The position numbers were made by a program, and so were the translations under genes. Shown one piece after another: positions 1-6,562 of a DNA stretch of 6,562 bases. Source of the stretch: Tannerella sp. (GTDB lineage Bacteria; Bacteroidota; Bacteroidia; Bacteroidales; Tannerellaceae); NCBI GenBank assembly GCA_031268395.1, contig JAIRXI010000104.1, positions 1 through 6,562 of the forward strand. Direction: 5' to 3'. Positions within the stretch are counted from its first letter, which is position 1. Every line of letters starts with the position of its first letter. The notes under the pieces are model-generated. The model had not been told where the DNA came from and did no database searches. It saw only the letters and a program-made list of their open reading frames with translations.

Positions 1-21
1 ACATGACAGCAAAGCGCATAC

Positions 22-95
22 GACGTCGCCGGCGAACGAAGTGAAGTAATCCGGGTCGTCGCCTGTGCCTGGATTGCTTCGCTACGCTCGCAATG
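22..95. repeat. Left arm of a large composite inverted repeat (REP-like units)
   Basis: This arm is the imperfect reverse complement of 188-265. The best-matching core is 58-95, which reads GTCGCCTGTGCCTGGATTGC and then continues to CGCAATG; its reverse complement recurs at 188-229. Going outward, the match continues through 41-57 with two mismatches and then to about 22 with a few mismatches and one gap. Inside the arm, ATTGC at 73-77 and GCAAT at 90-94 form their own small dyad. Units of the CATTGCGAG...GCAATCC type are a known kind of dispersed palindromic repeat in many bacterial genomes; assigning this copy to that kind is by resemblance only. Confidence 0.75.
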
Positions 96-187
96 TCGGG
101 AGGGCTGGTTTGGGTACTATATTGAGTATTCATATAAAGGATATATTTGCCGAATACACGACTGTCTCGAAAGTCGCGTCTCTTCGT
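96..187. other. Spacer between inverted-repeat arms, no gene seen
   Basis: This 92-base stretch is more AT-rich than the arms on either side. It contains TATATTTG at 142-149, which fits the Bacteroides -7 consensus, but no well-spaced TTTG lies upstream and no gene follows within a useful distance. A small dyad, CGACT at 159-163 with AGTCG at 172-176, is also present. A continuous reading frame crosses the spacer and both repeat arms (65-304), but it has no recognisable protein features, so I see no gene here. Confidence 0.5.
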
Positions 188-265
188 CATTGCGAGGGCG
201 CAGCCCGAAGCAATCCGGGCACAGGCGACGATCCGGATTGCTTCACTGCGTCCGGCGGCGGACGT
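188..265. repeat. Right arm of the large composite inverted repeat
   Basis: This is the partner of 22-95 in the opposite orientation. It starts CATTGCGAG at 188, runs through GAAGCAATCCGGGCACAGGC, and then has a second unit beginning CCGGATTGCTTCAC at 233. Compared with the left arm, the internal loop is changed and slightly longer (GGCGCAGCCC in place of CGTAGC), as expected where repeat stems are kept and loops drift. ATTGC at 189-193 and GCAAT at 210-214 form the internal dyad. Both arms could pair in single-stranded DNA or RNA across a 92-base spacer. Confidence 0.75.
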
Positions 266-319
266 TTGACGGGATTGCCCGTTCCCGTTCCCCGCCGCCG
301 TTAACATTCCTTTTTTTTT
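253..319 (+). terminator. Possible rho-independent terminator before the sigma gene
   Basis: CGGCGGCGG at 253-261 pairs perfectly with CCGCCGCCG at 292-300. Nested inside is ACGGG (269-273) pairing with CCCGT (278-282). A run of nine T residues follows at 311-319, with more T in the bases before it. The long loop and the roughly ten bases between stem and T-run are not ideal. A second dyad, CCGTTAA at 298-304 with TTAACGG at 318-324, overlaps it. It could end transcription from a gene to the left of the window, or simply be part of the repeat. Confidence 0.4.
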
Positions 320-328
320 AACGGAAAG

Positions 329-358
329 ATTGCGGACAATAAAAAAAGCGTATATTTG
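329..358 (+). promoter_or_regulatory. Bacteroides-type promoter of the sigma/anti-sigma genes
   Basis: TATATTTG at 351-358 matches the Bacteroidetes -7 consensus TAnnTTTG. An ATTG at 329-332, close to the -33 consensus TTTG, lies 18 bases upstream. Transcription would begin near 364-367, giving a very short leader before the ATG at 380. This argues against the upstream in-frame TTG at 356 as the start codon, because it lies inside the -7 box. Confidence 0.6.
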
Positions 359-379
359 GCGTCGAAAAATCGGGAAATT

Positions 380-964
380 ATGTCGCGTGACAACTATGGA
401 CAACACTTATCGGCAATGGAAAGCCTGTTTAAAAGATTCTACAAACCCTTGCGGGCGTATGCGTTCCGTTATGTGAATCATGAGGCGACTTCCGAAGATA
501 TCGTGCAGGATGTCTTTCTTGAACTCTGGGAGCGGCGGGACGGCATTCGTTTCGACGACCCCGGCGCCGTCAAGTCCTATCTTTTCAAATCCGTGTACAA
601 TCAATCCATGAACGTGCTGAACTCCATTAGCCGGAACGAACTCCGTTTGCCGGACGGCATGGACGAAAACGTTGCGCCCGGCTACGGCCTCCCGTCCCAC
701 GCGTTCAATCAGGAACACTCGCTGCTTCTCGACGAACTCGAAGCCGAGATTGCCGGCTTCGTCGAAACGCTTCCCCCGCAATGCAAAAAAGTCTTCACCC
801 TCAGCCGCACGCACGGCCTGAAAAACCGGGAAATCGCCGAACAGCTGGACATCAGCATCAAGGCCGTGGAGAAACACATCCACAAGGCCCTCTCCGGCCT
901 GCGGAAACACCTCCGGGCGAAGGACCTGCTCTCTATCGCGTGCCTGTTTTATCATTTATACTGA
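380..964 (+). CDS. ECF-type RNA polymerase sigma factor, FecI-like
   Basis: This 194-residue protein has the usual length and two-domain plan of Bacteroidetes ECF sigma factors. Region 2, which binds core polymerase and the -10 element, spans about residues 13-80 and includes the characteristic DIVQDVFLELWE near 40-51. Region 4, which reads the -35 element, spans about 120-180: LPPQCKKVFTLSR at 131-143 leads into a helix-turn-helix, LKNREIAEQLDISIKAVEKH, from 147. There is no region 3, as expected for ECF factors. ATG 380 is chosen because the in-frame TTG at 356 lies in the promoter; ATG 416 is a shorter alternative that would still keep region 2. The fecR-like gene follows after 71 bases, the standard sigma/anti-sigma pairing. 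By family knowledge it should activate the susCD genes downstream when FecR is signalled. The family call is firm; its targets are inferred. Confidence 0.95.
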   Translation: MSRDNYGQHLSAMESLFKRFYKPLRAYAFRYVNHEATSEDIVQDVFLELWERRDGIRFDDPGAVKSYLFKSVYNQSMNVLNSISRNELRLPDGMDENVAPGYGLPSHAFNQEHSLLLDELEAEIAGFVETLPPQCKKVFTLSRTHGLKNREIAEQLDISIKAVEKHIHKALSGLRKHLRAKDLLSIACLFYHLY

Positions 965-1002
965 AAAAAAAATTCCGGGAAGAGGTAGGGTAAGGCGCCA
1001 TT

Positions 1003-1024
1003 TTTTTGTATTGCTATACAAAAA
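1003..1024 (+). other. AT-rich perfect stem-loop just before the fecR start
   Basis: TTTTTGTAT at 1003-1011 and ATACAAAAA at 1016-1024 are exact reverse complements around a four-base loop TGCT. The 3' arm ends 11 bases before the ATG at 1036. It is too AT-rich and lacks a following T-run for a standard terminator. It could be an operator dyad or an RNA hairpin affecting fecR translation, or chance in AT-rich sequence; the dyad is certain, its function is not. Confidence 0.45.
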
Positions 1025-1035
1025 CGGATTCGAAC

Positions 1036-2055
1036 ATGGAAAATCGGACAACAGAGATGGACATTATCATCATCCGGCAACTGGACGGCACGGCCACCTC
1101 CGGTGAAAAGCGGATGCTCCTCCAATGGCTGAAAGCCTCGGACAGGAACCGGACGGATTATGTCGAGATACGCGACCTGTGGCTGTCGTGCGGCGCGGCG
1201 GCAGGCGGCGACGAGGCAACCCTCAGGGCGCTGAACCGTCTGCTGAACCGCCTGCGCAGCGAACGGCCGTCCGTCACAAGGGAGAGGAGGCTCCTGCGCT
1301 GGTACCGCGCCGCCGCCGCCGTGGCGCTTCTCCTGCTGCTGGGCGCGGGAGGCTGGTTTGCCGCAAATCCGCGCACGGACGGCAAAACGGCAACGCTTCA
1401 AAACCGCCTGATTACGGCCAGAGGCAGCAGCGGGAAAGTTATCCTGCCGGACGGAAGCGCCGTCCGGCTGAATGCCGAAAGCAGCCTCACTTACCCGGAA
1501 TCGTTCGACGGCGCGGAACGGCTGGTTCACCTGGAGGGCGAAGGCTATTTCGAGGTCGCCGCCGACCGTACGAAGCCGTTCGTCGTTCAGTCGGGCGATT
1601 TGGCGGTGGAAGCGCTCGGAACCGTGTTCAACGTATCCGGCTATTCGCGGCAGCGCCGGACGGAAGTGCTGCTGCTGGAGGGGAGCGTCAGGGTGACTTC
1701 CCCCGTCTTCGGGAAAGACGTCCTCCTCACTCCAAATCAGATGCTGGAACTGACCGGCGAAGGGGAAATCCATATCCATAAGGCGAATGCCCGGTGGCAT
1801 ACATGCTGGATACACGACCGGATAGTCTTCGACAACGACTGCCTGTCGGATATCATCATCGCTCTGGAAAGCTGGTACCGCATAGACATCGAATGTCCGG
1901 CGGCATTTGCCGAAAAGACGCGGATGTCGTTCACCGTCGGCACGGAAAGCATACAGGAGATACTGAAAGCCATGAGCCTCGTCATACCCGTCACCTGCTC
2001 CGTCGCGGACGGCACGGTAACGATTGCTCCCAAACATCTCCGGCAACATAAGTAA
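1036..2055 (+). CDS. FecR-like anti-sigma factor, single-pass inner-membrane protein
   Basis: This 339-residue protein has the three-part layout of Bacteroidetes FecR regulators. A cytoplasmic N-terminal part (about 1-88, with RQLDGTATSGEKRMLLQWL near 15-33) should bind the sigma factor. One membrane segment, AAAAVALLLLLGAGGWFAA, lies at about 92-110 after a basic stretch. The periplasmic FecR domain follows, with the typical VILPDGSAVRLNAESSLTYP from about 135. The C-terminal part (about 260-339, IVFDNDCLSDIIIALESWYR onward) resembles the DUF4974 region. ATG 1036 is preferred; ATG 1057 and non-ATG codons from 1006 are possible alternatives. It is probably co-transcribed with the sigma gene, as no terminator or promoter is evident in the 71-base gap. 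The inferred role is to receive the signal from the STN domain of the neighbouring SusC-like protein and control the sigma factor. The gene is clearly GC-rich, which opens long false frames on both strands. Confidence 0.93.
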   Translation: MENRTTEMDIIIIRQLDGTATSGEKRMLLQWLKASDRNRTDYVEIRDLWLSCGAAAGGDEATLRALNRLLNRLRSERPSVTRERRLLRWYRAAAAVALLLLLGAGGWFAANPRTDGKTATLQNRLITARGSSGKVILPDGSAVRLNAESSLTYPESFDGAERLVHLEGEGYFEVAADRTKPFVVQSGDLAVEALGTVFNVSGYSRQRRTEVLLLEGSVRVTSPVFGKDVLLTPNQMLELTGEGEIHIHKANARWHTCWIHDRIVFDNDCLSDIIIALESWYRIDIECPAAFAEKTRMSFTVGTESIQEILKAMSLVIPVTCSVADGTVTIAPKHLRQHK

Positions 2056-2096
2056 TAACCTTAAAAAAATCAAATGCTATGGAACAGGTAAGTTAA

Positions 2097-2106
2097 CGTA
2101 TCTTTG
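2097..2106 (+). promoter_or_regulatory. Promoter -7 box of the susC-like gene
   Basis: TATCTTTG at 2099-2106 matches TAnnTTTG exactly and is followed by CGGC, a common context for Bacteroides promoters. No TTTG is found at the expected -33 spacing, which may mean an activator or an alternative sigma factor is needed. Transcription would start around 2112-2116, leaving a leader of about 115 bases. The preceding CG makes a ten-base match, CGTAT(A/C)TTTG, to the box before the sigma gene at 349-358. Confidence 0.6.
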
Positions 2107-2195
2107 CGGCGCAAACCGATAGAATGTTCGCGTTCTGGACGCGACGTTTGCCCGCCGACTTTTATTTTATTAATGTCATCTCCCCCTCGCGGGGA
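2107..2195 (+). promoter_or_regulatory. Dyad-rich 5' leader of the susC-like mRNA
   Basis: Three dyads lie between the promoter and the susC start. TCGCGT (2128-2133) pairs with ACGCGA (2139-2144) over a five-base loop. Around it, GCAAAC (2111-2116) pairs with GTTTGC (2146-2151), and with a two-base bulge the pairing continues as CGGC (2107-2110) with GCCG (2154-2157). TCCCC (2181-2185) then pairs with GGGGA (2191-2195). An A-rich stretch of about 30 bases leads to the ATG at 2229. If transcription starts near 2112 the outermost pairs would not be in the RNA, so the outer dyad could instead act as DNA. No known riboswitch was recognised. Confidence 0.4.
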
Positions 2196-2228
2196 TAAAG
2201 TTTAATTTCAAAAAAAAACAACAAGTCT

Positions 2229-5200
2229 ATGAATATTTTTAGAGGGAACGGAATGCCATTCCGGTTATTAACAGCCAAAAACATGCACAGGACAAGCCTT
2301 CTGTGCCTCCTGCTCATCACGGCCATGTTCAGGATAACTGCCGCCGGAACGCAGGAACAGAGCAGTAAAATCACCCTTAAGGTGAAAAACGCTTCCGTCA
2401 AGGAAGTATTGAGAGAGATCGAAAAGATGAGCGAATACACGTTCTTTTATAATGACCAGGCCATGGATATGGAACGGACCGTTGATCTTAATATGGCGAA
2501 TGTGGAAATAAAGGATGTCCTGGCGCACATCCTTCCGAATTGCATGTATGAAACGGATACGCGGCGAATCATCCTGATCCCCCGTGCATTGCCGGGACAG
2601 CAACAGGACGGCCGGCGGGTGACGGGTACGGTCACGGATGATGCCGGCGAACTCATGCCGGGCGTTAACATCACGCTCCGCGGGGCAAGCGTCGGCGTCA
2701 TCAGCGACAGCTATGGACAATACTCCATCTCCGTTCCGTCGGAGAATGCTGTCCTGGTATTTTCATTTGTAGGTTTTGCAACCCGCGATATCACGGTCGG
2801 CGACCGGACGGTGATCGACGTGACGCTGGACGAAGATACCAGAATGCTCGAAGAAGTCGTGGTCGTGGGATATGGCATGCAGAAGAAAGTCAATCTGACC
2901 GGCGCCATCTCTACCGTGGATGCCAAACGGCTGGAAAACCGTCCGATCACGAATGCGACCCAGGCGCTGCAGGGCGTTCAGGGCGTATATGTAAACCAGG
3001 CGGGGGCGCAGCCCGGCCTCTCCGGGGCGACGATCCGTATCAGAGGACAGGGTACGCTGAACAACAACGATCCGCTTGTACTGGTCGACGGCATCGAATA
3101 CAGGCTGGACGCAATCAATCCCAACGATATTGAAAGTATTTCCGTCCTGAAGGATGCCGCATCATCGGCCATCTATGGCGCAAGAGCGGCCAACGGCGTG
3201 ATTCTCGTGAAAACCAGAGAGGGGAAAAAAGGCGCTTTCGTGGTAGACTACAACAATTACTTCGGTTTTCAGGAGGCGACATATCTGCCCAATTTTGTAT
3301 ACGACCCGATCCTGTTTATGGAAACGAGGAATCAGGCGCAGTTGAACGAGGGGAAATTAGTGCCGGACTATTCTCAGGAATTGATTGATGAATACAGGGA
3401 AGGAATGAAAACCGACCCGTATGTCTATCCCGTGAATAACTGGTTGGACATCATGTACAACCGGGCTTTCATCATGGAACACAGTCTCCGTTTTTCAGGC
3501 GGCGACGACAAATACAGCTATTCCCTCTCGCTAGGACAAGGCTCGCAGGACGGAGTACTGCGCGGTACGGATTCGGAAAAATATACCATCGGCGTAAATA
3601 CTGCGGCACAAATTAACAGCCGTCTGAAAATCGGTCTGAATCTGCACGGGCATTACCAGACATACAATGCGCCGGCTGCCGGCGTACCCAATCTGGTGGA
3701 GATGACCTACAAAGCGCAGGCTTTTTACCCGACTTACCTTCCGGACGGACGCTATGCCGATACTTTCATCCGCACTCCCGGGCATAACATTTACCGCCAT
3801 CCGCTCGCGCTGGCTGACGAAGGCGAAAACAAACGCACCGGGCAGCGCATCCTGACGAACTTTTCGGCAGAATACAAACTGCCGTTCAACATCGTCTATA
3901 ACCTGCACGCCGGTTTGTCAAAATACGATTTCGTGCGTACGCTCTTCGCGCCGGACATTTATGAATATCAGGTGAAGACGGGAGCGGCCGTACGTGTCGT
4001 TTACGACGGCGTGAACACGCGGCATACGCGTAAAGAAGACCAGAACAACCTTGACAGGACGCTGTTCAACACGATAGAGTGGGGCCAGCGAATCAACGAC
4101 CTCCACGATGTCAAAGTCCTGCTGGGATACAGTTATGAAGATTTCTTCGCTTCGGACTTTTACGCCCGGCGGGAAGGCTATCTCGGAAATGAACTGTATG
4201 AGCTGGACGCCGGTTCGAACAACCCGATGGTCGGAGGCACATCGAGCAAGTCCGTCCTGATGTCATACTTCGGACGCGCCAATTACGGATACAGAGACCG
4301 TTACCTGCTGGAAGCCAACTTCCGTTACGACGGTTCGTCGCGTTTTGCCAAAGGAAACCGCTGGGGTCTGTTCCCTTCATTCTCCGGAGGCTGGCGTTTG
4401 AGTGAAGAGGATTTCCTGAAAGAAGTCGACTGGATGAACAATCTCAAGTTGAGGGTTTCGTGGGGACAGCTGGGAAATGAGCGTATCAGCCTTTTCCGCT
4501 ATGTCGACCTGATGAACACGGGAAAAAACTATCCATTCAACGACAACGTCAGTTCCGGTATGGCTGTGACGGCATACAACGATCCTGACATCACGTGGGA
4601 AACGACAACGATGAGCAACATCGGCGTGGACGTCACATTTCTCAAAGGAAAACTTGATTTCTCGTTCGAGCTTTTTAACAAGCGTACGACGAACATCCTG
4701 CGCGAAGTGGCGCTTCCCGATCAGGTCGGCAGTCTGACCGGGCCTATACAGAATATCGGAACGGTCGACAACAAAGGTTTTGAACTGAGTCTGAATTTCA
4801 GGAACAGGTTTCATGGATTGAGGTACGAGTTCTTCGGAAACCTGACGCACGTGAAGAATGAAATCGTTGACCTGAAAGGACAGACCATCATCGACGGGAT
4901 GTTCATCCTGAAAGAAGGCTCTCCGATTGATTCTTATTACATGTTGCATGCCATTGGCATTTTCCAGTCACAGGAAGAAGTAGACAACAGTCCGACGCAG
5001 ACCGCTGCAACAAAAGCCGGATATCTGAAATATGAAGACACGAACAATGACGGAAAAATAACCGAAGATGACCGGCAGATACGGGGAAGCGTGATTCCCA
5101 AATTCACCTACACTTTCGGGTTGAATCTATCCTACGGACAATTTGACTTGAACGCCTTTTTTCAGGGCGTATCGGACGTCTATACATACGGCGACCGGAT

Positions 5201-5588
5201 TGGAGCGACACCCTTATGGTTCGGCTGTGGCTTGCCGGAAGCCTGGGTGACGGATGCCTGGACTCCGGAACGGGGAACATCAGCCACGCTGCCGATCATC
5301 ACGACTTACGAAGGGTCGCTGAACGAAAACTTCCGCACGAATGATTTCTGGTTGCGGGATGCGTCGTACCTGCGGTTGAAAAACATACAGCTGACCTATA
5401 CGCTCCCGCATCAGCTGTTGCAGAAAACACGCGTTATCAAAGGGCTGCGCATCTTTGCGAATGTCCAGAATCCTTTTACGTTCTCGAAGATGAAAGACTT
5501 TGATCCCGAAAAAGAACTCAAGGGTAGCACTTGGTATGCCTTTCCTTCGGTTAAAACGTATACGGCAGGTTTAAATGTTACATTCTAA
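2229..5588 (+). CDS. SusC/RagA-family TonB-dependent outer-membrane transporter with STN signalling domain
   Basis: This 1119-residue protein imports a ligand, usually an oligosaccharide, across the outer membrane using TonB energy. A basic N-terminus leads to a signal-peptide core, SLLCLLLITAMF at 23-34, with cleavage likely near 39. An STN domain follows at about 47-97 (KITLKVKNASVKEVLREIEK), the element that signals to FecR proteins. A carboxypeptidase regulatory-like domain lies at about 131-205 (VTGTVTDDAGELMPGVNITL). A TonB-box-like EEVVVVGYG is at 208-216, and the plug runs to about 332, with VLVDGIEY, SISVLKDAASSAIYGARAA and GVILVKT. The rest is the beta barrel, ending in VKTYTAGLNVTF with the expected final Phe. 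An Asp-rich loop at 937-948 (D937, N939, D941, G942, D948) looks like the calcium-type loop common in this family. ATG 2229 is chosen for the A-rich leader just before it; ATG 2253 and 2283 are alternatives, and the latter would still leave a short signal peptide. The substrate is unknown. Confidence 0.96.
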   Translation: MNIFRGNGMPFRLLTAKNMHRTSLLCLLLITAMFRITAAGTQEQSSKITLKVKNASVKEVLREIEKMSEYTFFYNDQAMDMERTVDLNMANVEIKDVLAHILPNCMYETDTRRIILIPRALPGQQQDGRRVTGTVTDDAGELMPGVNITLRGASVGVISDSYGQYSISVPSENAVLVFSFVGFATRDITVGDRTVIDVTLDEDTRMLEEVVVVGYGMQKKVNLTGAISTVDAKRLENRPITNATQALQGVQGVYVNQAGAQPGLSGATIRIRGQGTLNNNDPLVLVDGIEYRLDAINPNDIESISVLKDAASSAIYGARAANGVILVKTREGKKGAFVVDYNNYFGFQEATYLPNFVYDPILFMETRNQAQLNEGKLVPDYSQELIDEYREGMKTDPYVYPVNNWLDIMYNRAFIMEHSLRFSGGDDKYSYSLSLGQGSQDGVLRGTDSEKYTIGVNTAAQINSRLKIGLNLHGHYQTYNAPAAGVPNLVEMTYKAQAFYPTYLPDGRYADTFIRTPGHNIYRHPLALADEGENKRTGQRILTNFSAEYKLPFNIVYNLHAGLSKYDFVRTLFAPDIYEYQVKTGAAVRVVYDGVNTRHTRKEDQNNLDRTLFNTIEWGQRINDLHDVKVLLGYSYEDFFASDFYARREGYLGNELYELDAGSNNPMVGGTSSKSVLMSYFGRANYGYRDRYLLEANFRYDGSSRFAKGNRWGLFPSFSGGWRLSEEDFLKEVDWMNNLKLRVSWGQLGNERISLFRYVDLMNTGKNYPFNDNVSSGMAVTAYNDPDITWETTTMSNIGVDVTFLKGKLDFSFELFNKRTTNILREVALPDQVGSLTGPIQNIGTVDNKGFELSLNFRNRFHGLRYEFFGNLTHVKNEIVDLKGQTIIDGMFILKEGSPIDSYYMLHAIGIFQSQEEVDNSPTQTAATKAGYLKYEDTNNDGKITEDDRQIRGSVIPKFTYTFGLNLSYGQFDLNAFFQGVSDVYTYGDRIGATPLWFGCGLPEAWVTDAWTPERGTSATLPIITTYEGSLNENFRTNDFWLRDASYLRLKNIQLTYTLPHQLLQKTRVIKGLRIFANVQNPFTFSKMKDFDPEKELKGSTWYAFPSVKTYTAGLNVTF

Positions 5589-5600
5589 AAAATAACGGTT

Positions 5601-6562
5601 ATGAAACGAATTATAAATTACATATTATATCCGGGAGTTGTTTCCCTATTGCTGTTTACGGCCTGCGAAAGTCTGCTGGACGTAGACCCTTCGGACAAGT
5701 ATTCCGCCGACACGTTCTGGAAAACGGAAGAACATGCCAAAGCCGGACTGTCCGGCTGCTACAATGCCCTGTTGCCTTGGCGTGCGGAGCACTTTTTTGA
5801 ATTTGATTTGATTACAGCCAACGCCATGCCTTATAACGAATCGAACGGAACGCAAGCCATCGGGAAAGGCGAACATCTTTCCACTACGCCGCTGATTGCC
5901 TTACTGTGGACAAACTGCTACACCGGTATCGGGCGCACAAACACGTTTCTTGATAAAATTGACGGCGTCGCGATGGACGACAATTTGCGTAGCAGGATGA
6001 CCGGAGAAGCCAAATTCCTTCGCGCCTTTTTCTACTTCAACCTGGTAGACAAGTTCGGCGGCGTCCCGTTAATCACCGAAACCCCGAATGCCGCTAAACA
6101 TGCCGATTTGCCGCGTAACAGCAAGGAAGCTGTCGTTGAACAGATTCTGAAAGACTTGACGGACGCCGCCCCTCTCTTGCCCAACACCTATTCCGGCAGC
6201 GATCTGGGACGTGCCACCAAAGGTGCGGCGCTGGCATTGAAAGCGCGGGCGCTTCTGTACAACGAACGATGGAGCGAGGCAGCCGAAGCATCCAAAGCGG
6301 TAATGGACCTGGGCGTCTACTCCCTGTTCAACGATTACAGGAATTTCTTCAGCGAAGCGAACAAGCACAATGTAGAAGTAATCTTCAACGTCGAATCATC
6401 CCTGCCGGATTACCAGACCACGCACGACCAGACGATTTTCCGCCTGAACCGTCCGGCGCCTCTGAAAGAACTGGTCGACAAATACCAGATGACGGACGGT
6501 AAATCCATTCATGAATCGCAGCTGTACGATCCCGAAAAACCCTATGAAAACAGAGATCCGCG
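5601..6562 (+). CDS. SusD/RagB-family surface lipoprotein, 3' end outside the window
   Basis: The frame is open from ATG 5601 to the window edge, giving 320 codons of a protein that usually has 450-650 residues. It begins with a lipoprotein signal peptide: a basic N-terminus, a hydrophobic core VVSLLLF and the lipobox FTAC, so Cys22 should be lipidated. The mature start CESLLDVDP is typical of SusD proteins. The N-terminal SusD-like region is clear, including the helical repeat segment GEAKFLRAFFYFNLVDKFGG from residue 135 followed by VPLIT, and TKGAALALKARALLYN near 208-223. The C-terminal SusD/RagB domain is mostly missing. The start is only 12 bases after the susC-like stop, so the two are surely one operon. 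In this family the protein forms a lid on the SusC barrel and binds the ligand at the cell surface. It is cut only by the window edge; no frameshift is seen. Confidence 0.95.
   Translation, partial: MKRIINYILYPGVVSLLLFTACESLLDVDPSDKYSADTFWKTEEHAKAGLSGCYNALLPWRAEHFFEFDLITANAMPYNESNGTQAIGKGEHLSTTPLIALLWTNCYTGIGRTNTFLDKIDGVAMDDNLRSRMTGEAKFLRAFFYFNLVDKFGGVPLITETPNAAKHADLPRNSKEAVVEQILKDLTDAAPLLPNTYSGSDLGRATKGAALALKARALLYNERWSEAAEASKAVMDLGVYSLFNDYRNFFSEANKHNVEVIFNVESSLPDYQTTHDQTIFRLNRPAPLKELVDKYQMTDGKSIHESQLYDPEKPYENRDP

Noticed and set aside
142..149. TATATTTG as a third promoter
   Set aside because: It matches TAnnTTTG, but the nearest TTTG (109-112) is 29 bases upstream, too far, and no gene follows before the better box at 351-358.
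159..180. CGACTGTCTCGAAAGTCG as a possible insertion-sequence terminal repeat
   Set aside because: It is reminiscent of the ends of some Bacteroidetes insertion sequences, but there is no transposase, partner end or target duplication in view, so the resemblance is not enough.
65..304. 79-codon open frame on the + strand over the inverted repeat
   Set aside because: It runs across both repeat arms and the spacer, is rich in Arg, Gly and Pro from GC-rich repeat units, and shows no domain or convincing start signal.
407..955. 182-codon open frame on the - strand opposite the sigma gene
   Set aside because: The + strand reading has both ECF sigma regions intact; the antisense product has no recognisable motif.
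1125..1781. 218-codon open frame in another + frame within fecR
   Set aside because: Its translation is dominated by Arg, Gly, Ala and Pro without hydrophobic structure, typical of an out-of-frame reading of GC-rich coding DNA.
952..2073. 373-codon open frame on the - strand covering the whole fecR-like gene
   Set aside because: It is antisense to a clear FecR protein, has no domain that I recognise, and is explained by the high GC content and codon bias of the + strand gene.
2249..2263. Dyad CGGAAT-GCC-ATTCCG just after the susC start codon
   Set aside because: It is a short stem inside coding sequence; six pairs with a three-base loop is readily expected by chance.

Overview
The window looks like chromosomal DNA from a Bacteroidetes bacterium, most likely of the order Bacteroidales. 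The reasons are the SusC/SusD gene pair, the FecI-type sigma factor and FecR-type anti-sigma factor just upstream, two promoter-like boxes matching the Bacteroides -7 consensus TAnnTTTG, and A-rich leaders without clear Shine-Dalgarno sequences. The genus cannot be fixed from this sequence alone. The fecR-like gene is visibly richer in GC than the susC-like gene.

Layout: positions 1-379 hold no convincing gene. They carry a large imperfect inverted repeat (arms about 22-95 and 188-265) built from REP-like units, then a GC-rich hairpin with a T-run that may be a terminator, then a promoter. Four genes follow, all on the + strand: an ECF sigma factor (380-964), a FecR-like anti-sigma factor (1036-2055), a SusC-like TonB-dependent outer-membrane transporter with an N-terminal STN signalling domain (2229-5588), and the first 320 codons of a SusD-like surface lipoprotein (5601 to the window end). 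A second promoter and a 5' leader rich in dyads lie between the fecR-like and susC-like genes.

How they probably work together: SusD captures a ligand, most often a glycan in this family, at the cell surface and SusC imports it. Ligand-loaded SusC uses its periplasmic STN domain to signal to the C-terminal part of FecR. FecR then releases or activates the ECF sigma factor, which raises transcription of the susCD genes. This is the known trans-envelope design of many Bacteroidetes glycan-uptake loci. No glycoside hydrolase or other enzyme lies inside the window, so the substrate cannot be named.

I see no clearly new system. The points most worth a second look are the composite inverted repeat at the left, the dyad-rich susC leader, the 10-base promoter motif shared by the sigma and susC genes, and an AT-rich hairpin just before the fecR start.
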